Position numbers and translations under genes: made by a program. From positions 496,329,419 through 496,393,418 of the forward strand of contig CM054058.1 in NCBI GenBank assembly GCA_028641055.1: a stretch of DNA of 64,000 nucleotides, in the 5' to 3' direction. The notes beneath the pieces were generated by a model, which saw only the letters and a list, made by a program, of their open reading frames with translations, made no database searches and was not told the DNA's origin. Positions 21,401 to 32,401 of this stretch are shown here, in pieces. The first letter of the stretch is position 1, and the number at the start of each line of letters is the position of its first letter. The stretch comes from Alopecurus myosuroides (lineage: Eukaryota > Streptophyta > Magnoliopsida > Poales > Poaceae).

Positions 21401-23451
21401 CATTCGAAAGAGAATACCAAAAATTTATGCTTCCTTATGAAAAGAACAACTCATGAATCTTTCAGTGACATATTAAACACTCTCAGCTATTTGAGGCTAT
21501 TCATGCTACTCAACATCACAAGTCTTTAGAACTAAAATAGCATTTCGCATGGCATGAAAAAGTTCTAGCAACAGACTATACAAGCTTCTACTTGCACCAA
21601 TATAAATTCTACTTTAAACAACAGTTTCTTTCTCCCAACAAGCACCATACAAGATATGTTTAAACAAAAACTCTCTAAATTCTACAGCAAGAAAACATGA
21701 GATCACTCACATAATACTACTAAAACTAATAACTCTAATAAGAGATGCATGCAAAACAGGAGCTAAATAAATGCAGCAGCCAGACAAAGATTAAGAATAC
21801 AAAGTATTCCCATGAAAAAGCAGAGTGTGTCACTCTCCAATAAAAGAATGCTGGGGTCCAACCAATTTTATTAAAAAATTAAAAACAAACTGAAAGCAAA
21901 AAACAAAAACAAAAACAAACTAAAAACAAAAATAAAATACGCTCCAAGTAAAGCACATAAGATGTGACCGAATAAAAATATAGTTTCACTAGAAGTGACA
22001 TGATAATTTGTTGATGAAGAAGGGGATGCCTTGGGCATCCTCAAGCTTAGAAGCTTGAGTCTTCTTGGAATTTTCTGGGATGTAACACCGGGGCATCCCC
22101 AAGCTTAGGATTTTCACTCTTCTTGATCACATCATATCATCCTCTTCTCTTGACCCTTGAAAACTTCCTTCACACCAAACTTCTCACAATCTTCATTAGC
22201 AACGTTAGTGCAATCGAAATAATAAATTGACATGGTTCAGTTTCAACACAAGTCTAACACTCAAAAACACATTAGCTACTATCACAACTTCTTTAAAACT
22301 CCTTTTCTCAAAACAACACCAAAAGAAAGCGATTAAGATGCAAATGCAATTATTGGCAAAAATCTGCCAAAACAGGACAACAGGTAAAGATGATTTTTTT
22401 CGAAAATCTTCTCTTGCTCAAATAAAAAAGTTGTAAACTAAGAAAAGTTGCGTATACAGCCCAGGATTATGAACAAAAAACCTCAGCTCATTTTGAATTT
22501 TCTGTGATTTTATACGGAATAAACAGTGGACATTAGAAATATGTTTCCTCCGCAGAAATCCGAAATATAGCCTCAGCTTTCCACTATAGGTTTTACTTGG
22601 CTAAACAAAAAACTCAAAAGAAAATATACATCGGGGTTTCTAAGGAAATAGAAAACACCCAGGTGCAAAGCACACAAAAGAAAACAAAGGAAAACATGTT
22701 GAAAACAGAGAAATAAAACGGGTTGTCTCCCGGTAGCACTTTTCTTTAACGCCTTTCAGCTAGGCATATAAAACCAGAAGATGCTCACATAAGAAATATG
22801 AGTTAAGAAAAAGAGAGCATCAAGAAGCAATTATAAAATAAATTTAAGTCTAACCCACTTTCTATGCATAGGAATCTTGTAAAGAAATTAATTAAAGAAG
22901 CTCAAACTAGAAATCATGGGAAGGTAGAACAAGAGCAACTTCAAAATTTTCAACAAAAAGAGAGGTGTTTTAGTAACATAAAAATTCCTACAACCATATT
23001 TTCCTCTCTCATTGTAATTTTTAGTAGCATCATGAACATACTCAACAACATAACTATCACATAAAGCATGTTTGTCATGGTCTAAAATAACACAATTCAT
23101 ATCAAGCTCAAAAACAGTGAGATCAAAATTTAAAATCAGCTCTTTTTTCCCCACTTTTAGCAATAGAAAAACAAGATGATTGATCACTCTTAAAAGGTAT
23201 ACGACACATTATAGCAATCCTATTTTCAGTAGTATTATGATTTATAACATCAAGTAACATAGGACCATCATCAAGAGCATTATCATAAGATTCATCCAAG
23301 TAGCATGGATTATCATACACAATAGTAGCAATATCATTCTCACAAGTTTCATTCATAGTAGTACCAATGTCACAAGTATAGCAAGTATCAGTTTCATCAA
23401 ATAATGTATGAGTTAAAGAGTTACTATCATTGGGAGGTAGACATGGGTAGC
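18469..23451 (-). mobile_element. LTR retrotransposon B (TGATACGTC family), 3' LTR plus partial internal region
   Basis: Minus-oriented. The 3' LTR is 18469-20038 (1570 bp): on the minus strand it starts TGATACGTCTCCAACATATC at 20038 and ends ...CACACCATCA at 18469. Directly upstream on the element strand is a purine-rich AAGCTTGGGGATGC, a plausible polypurine tract. The internal region 20039-23451 shares long blocks with element C: the GGCATCCCCAAGCTTAG repeats near 22030-22110, and GGTTGTCTCCCGGTAGC near 22725. It ends where element C's LTR starts at 23452, and its 5' LTR is not in the window. The left flank is GTGAG (18464-18468). No RT or integrase motif is seen in 3.4 kb. Confidence 0.75.
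22888..23356 (-). pseudogene. Tail ORF remnant of element B (domain not recognised)
   Basis: Two overlapping minus-strand frames (23356-23123 and 23187-22888) encode YDNPCYLDESYDNALDDGP, then HDKHALCDSYVVEYVHDATKNY and a hydrophobic end. The same arrangement (LCDSYIVNFIHDATESYYERG) appears in element C at 27602-28180, so this is a family-wide reading frame near the 3' end of these elements, here broken by a frameshift near 23150. I recognise it as a recurrent retroelement sequence but not as a known enzyme domain. Confidence 0.55.
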
Positions 23452-26400
23452 TGATGTCTACACACGCTTCTATTCTTGTAGACAGTGTTGAGCCTCCAAG
23501 TGCAGAGGTTTGTAGAACAGCAGCAAGTTTCCCTTAAGTGGATTACCCAAGGTTTATCGAACTCAAGGAGGTCAAGGTCAAAGATATCCCTCTCAAGCAA
23601 CCCTCAATCAAGATACAAAAAGTCTCTTGTGTCCCCAACACACCCAATATACTTGTCAGGTATATAGGTGCACTAGTTCGGTGAAGAGAGAGTAAAATGC
23701 AAGTAATATGGATGATAATAAGTGATAATAGCAAGCTGAAATAAAAATGGCAGCAAACAAACATGTAGCAGAACAGGCAGAAAACGGTGTTTCAATGCTT
23801 GGAAATAAGGCCTAGGGCTCCTACTTTCACTGGTGGACACTCTCAACAATGACCACATAATTGAATAACTAGATAGCTTCTCTCACTATGCTACTCTTAA
23901 CCCTCTCCGGTTGGATAACGAACACTAATCATTGCGTAGGGCTGTAACAGCACTCCTCAAGTTTGTATTCCCATGTCTAGTTAACCCCACGCTATCACTA
24001 TGAGCGCCCTAGAAGGTACTAAGCAAACTCCACAATTCATAGAGGAGACACACACGGCGTGCACACTGTCACCTTCACACCGCGGGACAAGGTGACTCCA
24101 AAGTTCATATTAATAAAACACTTGGGTAGCACAAGATGAAGAGTAACATCTACGAATTCAAATATATTACAAAGTTCATGATCACATATAGATCACACCA
24201 TGGGGGAGAGAGATGAACCACATAGCTACCGGTAGAGCCCTCAGCCTCGGGGTGAACTACTCCCTCCTCATCATAGGAGACAGCAACAACGATGAAGATG
24301 GTGGTGGAGTCGATGGAGATGGCTTCCGAGGTCACTTCCCCGCCCCGGAAGGGTGCCAGAACAGAGATCTGTCCCCCGAAACTTGTCGGCGGCGGTGGCG
24401 GAGCTACAGATATATTTTTGTGGAAAAGGTCGATCCCTTTAGGGTTTATTCCTCGGGGAGTATATATGGGCGAAAGGGCGATGCCGGGAGGTGGCCAGGG
24501 GGCCCACACTCCTAGGTGGCGCGGCCAGGGGGACCCGCGCCACCCCATGGTGTGGCCACCCTGTGGCCCCCCTCCGGGGCTCTTCGGGACTTCTGGATGC
24601 TTTCGGGACTTCTAAGACTTCTGGCTTTCGAATCGTCTAATTCCGAGAATATTTCCAGAACAGCTTTTCTGAAACTAAAAACAACAGAATACAAGGAACT
24701 GGCACTTGGCATCTTGTTAATAGGTTAGTCCCGGAAAACGTGTAAAAATGCTATAAAGAAGGGAGAAAACATGTAGTAATTGGCATAATATCAACATGGA
24801 ACAACAGAAATTATAGATACGTTGGAGACGTATCAAGCATCCCCAAGCTTAGTTCCTACTCGTCCTCGAGTAGGTAAACGATAAAACAAAATAATTTCTG
24901 AGGTGACATGCTACCACACAATCTTGATCATAATATGTAAAGTAGAGCATGTAAACTAGGATCAAATAAACTAAAGTTGTGATCTATATTTGATATCAAA
25001 AAGTATTGCATAAACAAAGAAGAAAGAAGTAAAACTTTTAATGAATCAATACTAATAGACTATCAACCGTGCAAATTTTATTAGAGATGAAAAACAATAT
25101 CATGCACGTCAAACGATCTTCACAACCCCTGTTAGGATCAAGTCAAGCTTTCCACACGATGCAATGCTTGAATCTTAAACTATTTGCGCACTAAAAACAA
25201 GCAAGTGTTCTGTGTTGGTCCCTGGCACCGAGATGTTATGGCAAAGGGAACATTATGGGGGGTTTGGAAGGTCAATGGAAGAAAGGCTCACAAAGCTAAA
25301 AGTGGTCATTAGACAAGAGAAAGTCTTACAACCGAAGCTATGCAAGGAGTAGGGATTGCTACACAACGGATGCACATATAGCTATAAGTGTATGAAAGCT
25401 CTCCAATGGAACTAGTGGGTTGCATCCAACTTGCTTGCTCACGAAGACCTAGAGCTCATTTGAGGAGGCACATCATTGGAATATACAAGCCAAGTTCTAT
25501 AATGTAAAGTTCCCCACATACTTATGAATTAATGATAATATGAAAACTCTCTCCAAACTGAAGTATTGGTGCTAAACATGAAGCACAAGTGTGGTATATA
25601 AAGGATAGTGATGCGCCCCCTCTCTCTTTATTCTCTCTGTGGCCTTTTTTTTCTTTTTGGGTCTTTTCATTTTTTTTTATATCCTCACCGGTAGGGGCAA
25701 CATCCTATATTACAATGAATCATCACACTTTTATTACTCATAACTCGCAATGAAATATCTCTGATGTATCCAACTGCATGCTCCTGCCAGTGTAGCAGTA
25801 TGCATAAATAACCATGAAGCTCATCATCAAGTAACATAATGGAGGTGGATGTTGTGTAGCTATATATCTCGGAATGGCTATGGAAATGCCATGATAGGTA
25901 GGTATGGTGGCTGTTTTGAGGAAGAATATATGGGCTTATGTGTAGGAGAACAACGTCCTCCCATGGGATTTGGATGCACTGGCGAAGTATGCACCAACTC
26001 TCAATGTGAGAAAGGGCAATGCACAGTACCGAAGAGGCTAGCAAATATGGATGGTAGAAGTGCCAGGAACCACAACATAGACTCACGAGTTAAAAGATTA
26101 CAGCAAGAAAATCATCTTACAAGGCACAATGCAAATCACTCCAAGAGGGTCTGTGGCAGTGACAAGTCACTGTTAGCTACCCCGACTATAGCGCGTAACA
26201 AAAGGCCGGTCAGAAATGTATAACTCGTAGCAATCATATACCATTGTTTCTATCAGCTGGTAATTTAAGTGTGGCACAGTTTCAAGTTTCTTAGACCAAC
26301 CATTAAAATTTTATACTTACTAGTCCTTCCCGTTTATCCATTAAGCAAATTAATATCTCAAAACAACAGCAGTGATTCAAGTGAAGCACTTTAGTGATCT

Positions 26401-28182
26401 ACAAGACCATGCGAATTTTTCCACTATGCCAACTACCACATAAGCATTTCTATTCTCAACCAAGCACCATACAAAACATGCTTTAACAAAAACTCTCCAA
26501 ATGCTACAGCAAGCAAACATAAGAGTACTCACATAAAACTACTAAAACTAACAACTCTGAATAAGATATGCATGAAAACAAAGGCTAAACGCAGTACTAG
26601 CAAAAAGTGAACACTCACATAACAATAAGAATGAAAACTAGAGTGTTCTAAGCAATGAAAACGGAGCGTGTCTCTCTCCCACACCAGTATGATAAGAACC
26701 AACCATTTATTACAGCAAAGGAAACCAAACAAACTGAAAACAAAAATAAAAGACGCTCCAAGTAAAGCACATAAGATGTGACTGAATAAAAATATAGTTT
26801 CACTAGAAGTGACATGATAATTTGTTGATAAAGAAGGGGATGCCTTGGGAATCCCCAAGCTTAGATGCTTGAGTCTTCTTGGAATTTACTGGGATGTACC
26901 ACCGGGGCATCCCCAATCTTAGGCTCTTCACTCTTCCCTATCATGTCATATCATCCTCTTCTCTTAACCCTTGAAAACTTCCTTCACACCAAACTTCTCA
27001 CAATCTTCATTAGCAACGTTAGTGCAATCGAAATAATAAATTCACATGGTTCAATTTCAACACATGCCTAACACTCAAAAACACATTAGCTACTGTCGCA
27101 ACTTCTTTTAAAACTATTTTCTCAAAAGAACACCAAAAGAAAGTGATTAAGATGCAAATGCAATTATTGGCAGAAATCTGTCAAAACAGGACAGCAGGTA
27201 AAGATGATTTTTTTTCGAAAATCTTATGTTGCTCAAATCAAAAGGTGTTCAACTAAGAAAAGTTGCATATATAGCCCAGAATTATGCACAACAAAAACTC
27301 AGATAATTTTGAATTTTGTGTGATTTTATACGGAATTAACAATGGACAGCAGAAATTTGTTTCCTGCGCAGAAATCCGAAATATAGCCTCAACTTTACAC
27401 TAGATGCTTTACTTGGCTCAACAAAAAATACAAAATAAAATATACAACGGGGTGGCTAAGGAAATAGACAACACCCAGGTGCAAAGCACACAAAAGAAAA
27501 CAAAGGAAAACATGTTGAAAACAGAGAAATAAAACGGGTTGTCTCCCGGTAGCGCTTTTCTTTAAAGCCTTTTAGCTAGGCATGATAATTTGAGAAGATG
27601 CTCACATAAGAATAAGAGTTGAAGAACAATAGGAGAGCATCAAGCAGCAAATATAAAACACATTTAAGTCTAACCCACTTCCTATGAAAAATAATCTTGT
27701 AGGAAAACAAGTCATGAAAGCACAAAGCAGCGAGCATAGGAAAGCAAAACAAGTGAACTTCAAAATTTCCAACATACAGAGGAGAAACTTAATATTATTG
27801 AGATATATAAAACCATGTTTCCCTCTCTCATAATAACTTTCAGTAGCATCATGAATAAAATTAACAATATAACTATCACATAAAACATTCTTATCATGAG
27901 CCACATGCATAAGAGAATTAATACTCTCCACATAAGCATAGTCATTCTTATTAATAGTAGTGAGAGCAAATTCAACAAAATAGCTATCATTATTATTCTC
28001 ATCACCATAATCATTAAATATAGGAGGCATATTATAATGATAATTAATTTTTTCCTCAATAGTAGGTGGACTGAAAATATCATATTCATCATTGTAAACA
28101 GGTGGAACTAGAATACCACAATCATTATAATCATCATATATTGGAGGCAAAGTATCATCAAAGAAAATTTCCTCCTTAAAAG
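23452..28182 (-). mobile_element. LTR retrotransposon C (TGATACGTC family), inserted into element B, 5' part lost
   Basis: The 3' LTR is 23452-24835 (1384 bp): on the minus strand it starts TGATACGTCTCCAACGTATC and ends ...GTGTGTAGACATCA. A purine-rich AAGCTTGGGGATGC precedes it, as in element B. The internal region 24836-28182 repeats the blocks of element B, including GCATCCCCAA near 26850-26915 and GGTTGTCTCCCGGTAGCGC at 27537. A pyrimidine-rich stretch lies at 25610-25680. The element is cut at about 28182 by CACTA sequence, and no 5' LTR remains. Flank at the LTR side: GTAGC (23447-23451). Confidence 0.75.
27602..28180 (-). pseudogene. Tail ORF of element C, open but without start
   Basis: The 182-codon frame reads LPPIYDDYND, FSPPTIEEKINYHYN, then HDKNVLCDSYIVNFIHDAT and a hydrophobic C-terminus. 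It is homologous to the broken frame at 22888-23356 in element B. Acidic repeats (PPIYDDYND / PPVYNDEYD / PPIFNDYGD) look like internal duplications. The frame is probably the 3' end of a longer polyprotein, cut at 28182. No catalytic motif is visible and the function is unknown. Confidence 0.55.
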
Positions 28183-29883
28183 AATGTCAAACAGTATAGC
28201 GAAAACGGACTCCCCGATATTCTTCTCGGTGTGCATCACATCTATGTAGTGTGGTTGTTCGAGATCCGGGAAGTAAGGGAGATCCCATAGGGACGGCTTG
28301 TGAGTCCAGGCGTGTGTGACACCGTACCCCTTGAACTTGCCTGGTTTCTCGGGATCATCCTCGAGGGCGTTTAACTGAGCGAGTATCTGTTCACCGGTCA
28401 ATTTAGGAGGTGTCATATTTGTGACAACAGTATCTCTCGTGAACTTCTTGGTGTCTTGTCTGAATTCATGGTCAGCACGAAGGAACTGCCGATGCAGATC
28501 GAAGCAACAATACTTGCGACCCTCACTCAGCCAATGGAACTCCATAGCACTCTTGCACTGCGGGCATGGGAACTTCCCGTGAACGGACTAGCCTATGAAC
28601 ATCCCAAAAGCCGGTAGGTCATGCAATGAGTACTGGTACCATACAAACATATCGAAGTGTGTCTTGGTAGCTCGGTCGTATGTCCGGAATCCCGTAACCC
28701 AAGCTTCTTTCAGCTCATCCATCAACGGCTGCATGTACACACTCATATTTTTTCCCAGGTAGTTGGGCCCCGGAATTATCAACGACGGGAACATGTACTT
28801 GCGTTGCATAATGGCGTCGGGTGGGAGATTCAGCGGGATAACAAACACGGGCCAGCAACTGTATGAGGCAGCCGTCATACCATACGGATTGAACCCATCG
28901 GTCGACATGGCAATTCGCACATTCCGAGCCTCAGCTGCTTTCACATGGTGTTTGTTGTCGAAATTATTCCATGCTTGACCGTCCGAGGGATGTACCATCA
29001 TCTTCCTCTTGCTTGTGTCTTATCTTTTCCCATCTTTGTGCCATGTCATCATTTTCGCAGTGTCCTTGTCCATGAAAAGTCGCTGAATCCTTGGTACGAC
29101 CGGAAGATACCTAAGGATGTTGGCGGGGACAGTGCTCTGCCTCTTCTGACCATTACCCGGGTCTACCTCCACATACCTTGAGGATCCGCACTTGGGACAG
29201 TAGCCGGAGTGCTCGTATTCTTTCCTAAATAGGACGCATCCCTCCGGACAGGCATGGATCTGCTCGTATGACATGTTAAGTGCACGGAGGATTTTCTTTG
29301 ACCCGTAGAAGCTCGAAGGCAGAATGTGACCTTCAGGGAGCCAGCGACCAACGACAATCATTATGTCATCAAAGCAGTCTCGAGGAAGGTTATACCGGGC
29401 CTTGATAGCCATAATATCACTGATGGCCTTCAGGTGCCTGTATTCCGTGTGGGGGTGAAGAGGCGCAGCCGAGGACTCTAACATATCATAGAAACCCTTC
29501 GCGGCACCCTCTGGCTCCTCTTCTTCCGCTTGTGCATCACGGAAGTCATTTACCATGTCTCCTAACAACCCGTTATCACGGTCGTCCTCGGACTTGGACT
29601 CATCCTCTCCTGCCGCCTCCACTATGACACGGTCCTGCTCACCATGGTACGTCCACACGTAGTAGTTCTCCACAAAACCAAATTTAACGAGGTCTATTCC
29701 AATCGAATCCCTGACTTTTATTCTATTGTTCCTACATTTACCGCACGGACATCAAGCAGTAGATTTCCCCTCAGCAAACGCTTGATTCAAGAATCCATCC
29801 ACCTTACTACACCAGTGAGGACTAATCTTGGTTGCACTTTCACGACCAATGTACATCCACTCACGGTCAGCACGATCAGTCAT
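28183..29883 (-). pseudogene. CACTA transposase TNP2, three nonsense codons, 3' truncated
   Basis: One reading frame runs from an ATG at 29883 to the junction near 28183 with no frameshift. It has three in-frame stops: TGA 29754-29752, TAA 29022-29020 and TAG 28590-28588. Order: the transposase-associated N-terminal domain (DREWMYIGRES ... CPCGKC), the acidic linker, then the TNP2 core with YNLPRDCFDDIM, CPEGCVLFRKEY, CPKCGSSRY, MMVHPSDGQAW, MSTDGFNPYG, SCWPVFVIPLNLPP, WVTGFRTYDRATK and the IDVMHTEKN block. The frame then passes into retroelement C sequence. Established knowledge: TNP2 proteins of En/Spm elements catalyse CACTA transposition. This copy cannot make a full protein. The C-terminal half of the transposase is missing. 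Confidence 0.85.
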
Positions 29884-30018
29884 CTTCCTCGGCTCTTTTG
29901 GTTGACGGCTGTTACGATGTCGCCAAGTAATATGAAGCAAGTAATAATAAAATTATTCAATGTCGTCAATTTAATTACGGACAAATTTTATGTTCTAATA
30001 GGTAGGGGCCTAATCCCA

Positions 30019-30230
30019 CCCGAGTATGTGCAGATTGAGTCGCGTTCCATGTTCTACCCTGACCCGAGAAGGAATTTCGGCAGCACCTCCCCGCTGTTCT
30101 TCAGAATACACGTCTCGAGCTTATCAAGCCGAGAGGGTGTGCATCCGAAGAACAACAGGGAGGTGTCGTCGAAATTACGTCTCAGGAAGGGATAGAACAT
30201 GAAACGCGACTCAATCTACACATACTCGGG
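30019..30230. repeat. 212-bp near-perfect inverted repeat (hairpin) in CACTA element
   Basis: The left arm starts CCCGAGTATGTGCAGATTGA and the right arm ends with its complement TCAATCTACACATACTCGGG. The arms pair inward through GTCGCGTTCCATGTTCTA and CACCTCCCC(G/T)CTGTTCTTC to a centre near 30124, with scattered mismatches and almost no loop. It sits upstream of the TNP2 frame. Confidence 0.9.
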
Positions 30231-31837
30231 CTATCCAAAAACGTGGACAATCCAGAGGAGTCACGGTTATAAATATGCAGAGACGCACAGTCCTGCATAT
30301 TTATAAATTTGTAACCCTTCCGGACGGGAGACACCTAGGGTTATGTGACTATGCATTAAAATAAACGTGGCATCGGCTCGAAGGCCGGGGCAGAGCAAGG
30401 GGAGGAAGGGAGGAGGACAGAGAATTCTAGCTCACCTCGACCGCACGGGGCGAAAGCAAAGACGATGGAGCAGCAAGGAAGGAGAAGCTCGTGGACACGC
30501 ACCGGAGCGCGCGGGGCCTACGCTGGTGGATGGCGAGACCTAGTCCATCTGAAAACACAGAAACAACATATGTAAGCACATATGTATGAAAACATGAATA
30601 TTTCACTCGAAGAGCATCATCACGGATAACCTAGACGATAAACGTTATTTTATAACTACAAATTGAGCCATCGATCAAAGTCTCGCCACCGACGGCATCA
30701 CCACCAACATCGCCACCGGCATCGCCAACTACTATGTGTGGTGCACTCGTGTTTTTTCCCGGTGGGGTAACGACGCGTGCGCTACCACGGTGGATTTCCC
30801 GATTTGTTTCGCCGACTAGCTAAAGAGGCGGCAAGGGAGGCCCTCGACGGGGACGGCAATGGCGGAGACGAGCACCACGGTGCATCATGTCACCACCGTC
30901 GATGCAGAACTTTCATTATCGTTGCCAAAATCTCCCCCGATGAGCCATCGACAGCATGACCGGCATCACCGGCAGCACCACCCACATCCGGGGCCGCCGA
31001 CTTAAATTTTGAACTCCGCGACTCATCCGAGGTTGCCGCCATCTCATCCAGCCCCATAGACAGCACACAAACTCATCCGGAGCTAATTCCCATCTTCGGC
31101 CGCTTCTGGGATAATTTTGATCCCGTGGTCGGCGTTCCAGAACCTCTTCGGCTGCCACTTCGGGGACGAGAAGCAGGGCCTCGCCAGGCTCAAGGACTAC
31201 CTCTGCCGCTTCGGGTACCTGCCCGCGCTACCCACCAATTTCAACGACGTGTTTGACGCCGACATGGAGAGTGCCATCACCGGCATCGCCGCCTAGCCGC
31301 CTACATCGATCATCGCAGCCTCTTCATCTACATCACCTCAACCTCGCCATCTGCATCACCGGCATCGCCGCCGCCTCGCCACCTGCATCATCGCTCGGCC
31401 TTGCCATCTGCATCACCGCTGCCTCGACAACTACATCACCGCTGACATCGCCACCGGAGAGCTCGTCGACACCGATACCTCTTTGCATTGTCTAATTTTG
31501 GCAAATTTAAATTTCTATTTTTTGCAAATCTACCACTAACTATATTAAAATATCTCTACCACTAACCAGATTTGTTTGACTTAACAGAATTGCTAATTAT
31601 ACTAATATAAAATTTAAAATTTTTTATTTTTAAAAAAACACCACCCATGGCCACCGGGTGGCTCCAATGGAGGCCCCATGGCCCATGGCTCATCGGCGTG
31701 GCCCCAATGACGCCCAGGAGCTCACCGGCGTGGCTCTGCCATAAAGGAGCACACCGGAGTACGGTGCCGCGCCGTCAATCTACCAGCCGGAAGCAAAATA
31801 GGGAGGAGGAGGAGACGGGAGGGTTACCTGCGACGGC

Positions 31838-32062
31838 GTGGAGGGGAGCATGACGGCATCGGCGTGGTGGAGGCAGACAGCGGCCCGATGGAGGCAGACG
31901 GCAGCGCGGTGGAGGGGAGAACGGCGGCGTCGGTGTAGGGGACAACGCGACGGAGGGGAGCAAGGCGGCGCGGTGGAGGGGAGCACGGCAGCGTCGGTGG
32001 AGGGGAGAACGGCGGCGTCAGGCGGCGAAGACGAGCACGGGGGGACAGCGACGGAGACAAGG
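31838..32062. repeat. GC-rich minisatellite within CACTA 5' region
   Basis: Imperfect tandem units of roughly 24-30 bp built from CGGTGGAGGGGAG(C/A)ACGGC and related blocks, repeated about eight times. All frames are open for a while because of base composition; none is called as a gene. Confidence 0.75.
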
Positions 32063-32260
32063 ACGGCGGCGGCGTGTTGACTCGCGGGGTGTTGGGTTCG
32101 ATTTGGGGATTTCTTCCCCAAATCGCTGTCTGAACCGGCAAGTAGGCAGACGTTACCGTATGCCGAAATCTTCGTCGTGTGCAAACTGTCGGGGCACACG
32201 GCAACACCTAACCCTAGAAATTGCAGCGCGCGTACTGCCGCGTGGGTCCCGCGGTTAGCT

Positions 32261-32288
32261 CTTTGTCGTGTGCATGCACACGGCAAAG
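32261..32288. repeat. CACTA subterminal palindrome
   Basis: A 28-bp near-perfect palindrome (one mismatch) centred on TGCATGCA and made of CTTTG(T/C)CGTGTGC and its complement. The same core occurs as GTCGTGTGC / GCACACGGC at about 32174-32203. Such motifs are typical transposase-binding subterminal repeats in grass CACTA elements. Confidence 0.75.
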
Positions 32289-32401
32289 ACTATTTTTTTC
32301 CCCATTTTTAAAATTTTTCCTTTTATACAATATTATTAAAACAATAATTATTATTAGTTTTATTAACTAATTAGTCTCAACATGTTTATTGACAACATTT
32401 T

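Larger units (their letters stand above)
28183..32340 (-). mobile_element. CACTA (En/Spm) transposon remnant, both termini lost
   Basis: Identified by a TNP2-type transposase frame (28183-29883, minus), a long hairpin upstream of it (30019-30230), a GC-rich minisatellite (31838-32062), and subterminal GCCGTGTGC / GCACACGGC motifs (32172-32288) typical of grass CACTA ends. No terminal CACTA sequence is found: the left side is joined to element C inside the transposase, and the right side fades into AT-rich DNA at about 32340 before the satellite. The region between about 30230 and 31840 has only low-complexity frames (such as CAT/CCG-rich 31253-31495) and probably represents leader and intron sequence of the element. 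Confidence 0.8.

Noticed and set aside
29644..30195. Plus-strand 183-codon frame in the CACTA region
   Set aside because: Overlaps the minus-strand TNP2 N-terminal frame and the hairpin; no domain, and its composition follows the inverted repeat.
31253..32286. Several overlapping frames on both strands in GC-rich CACTA sequence
   Set aside because: Low-complexity CAT/CCG/GGAGGG repeats open all frames; no protein features.
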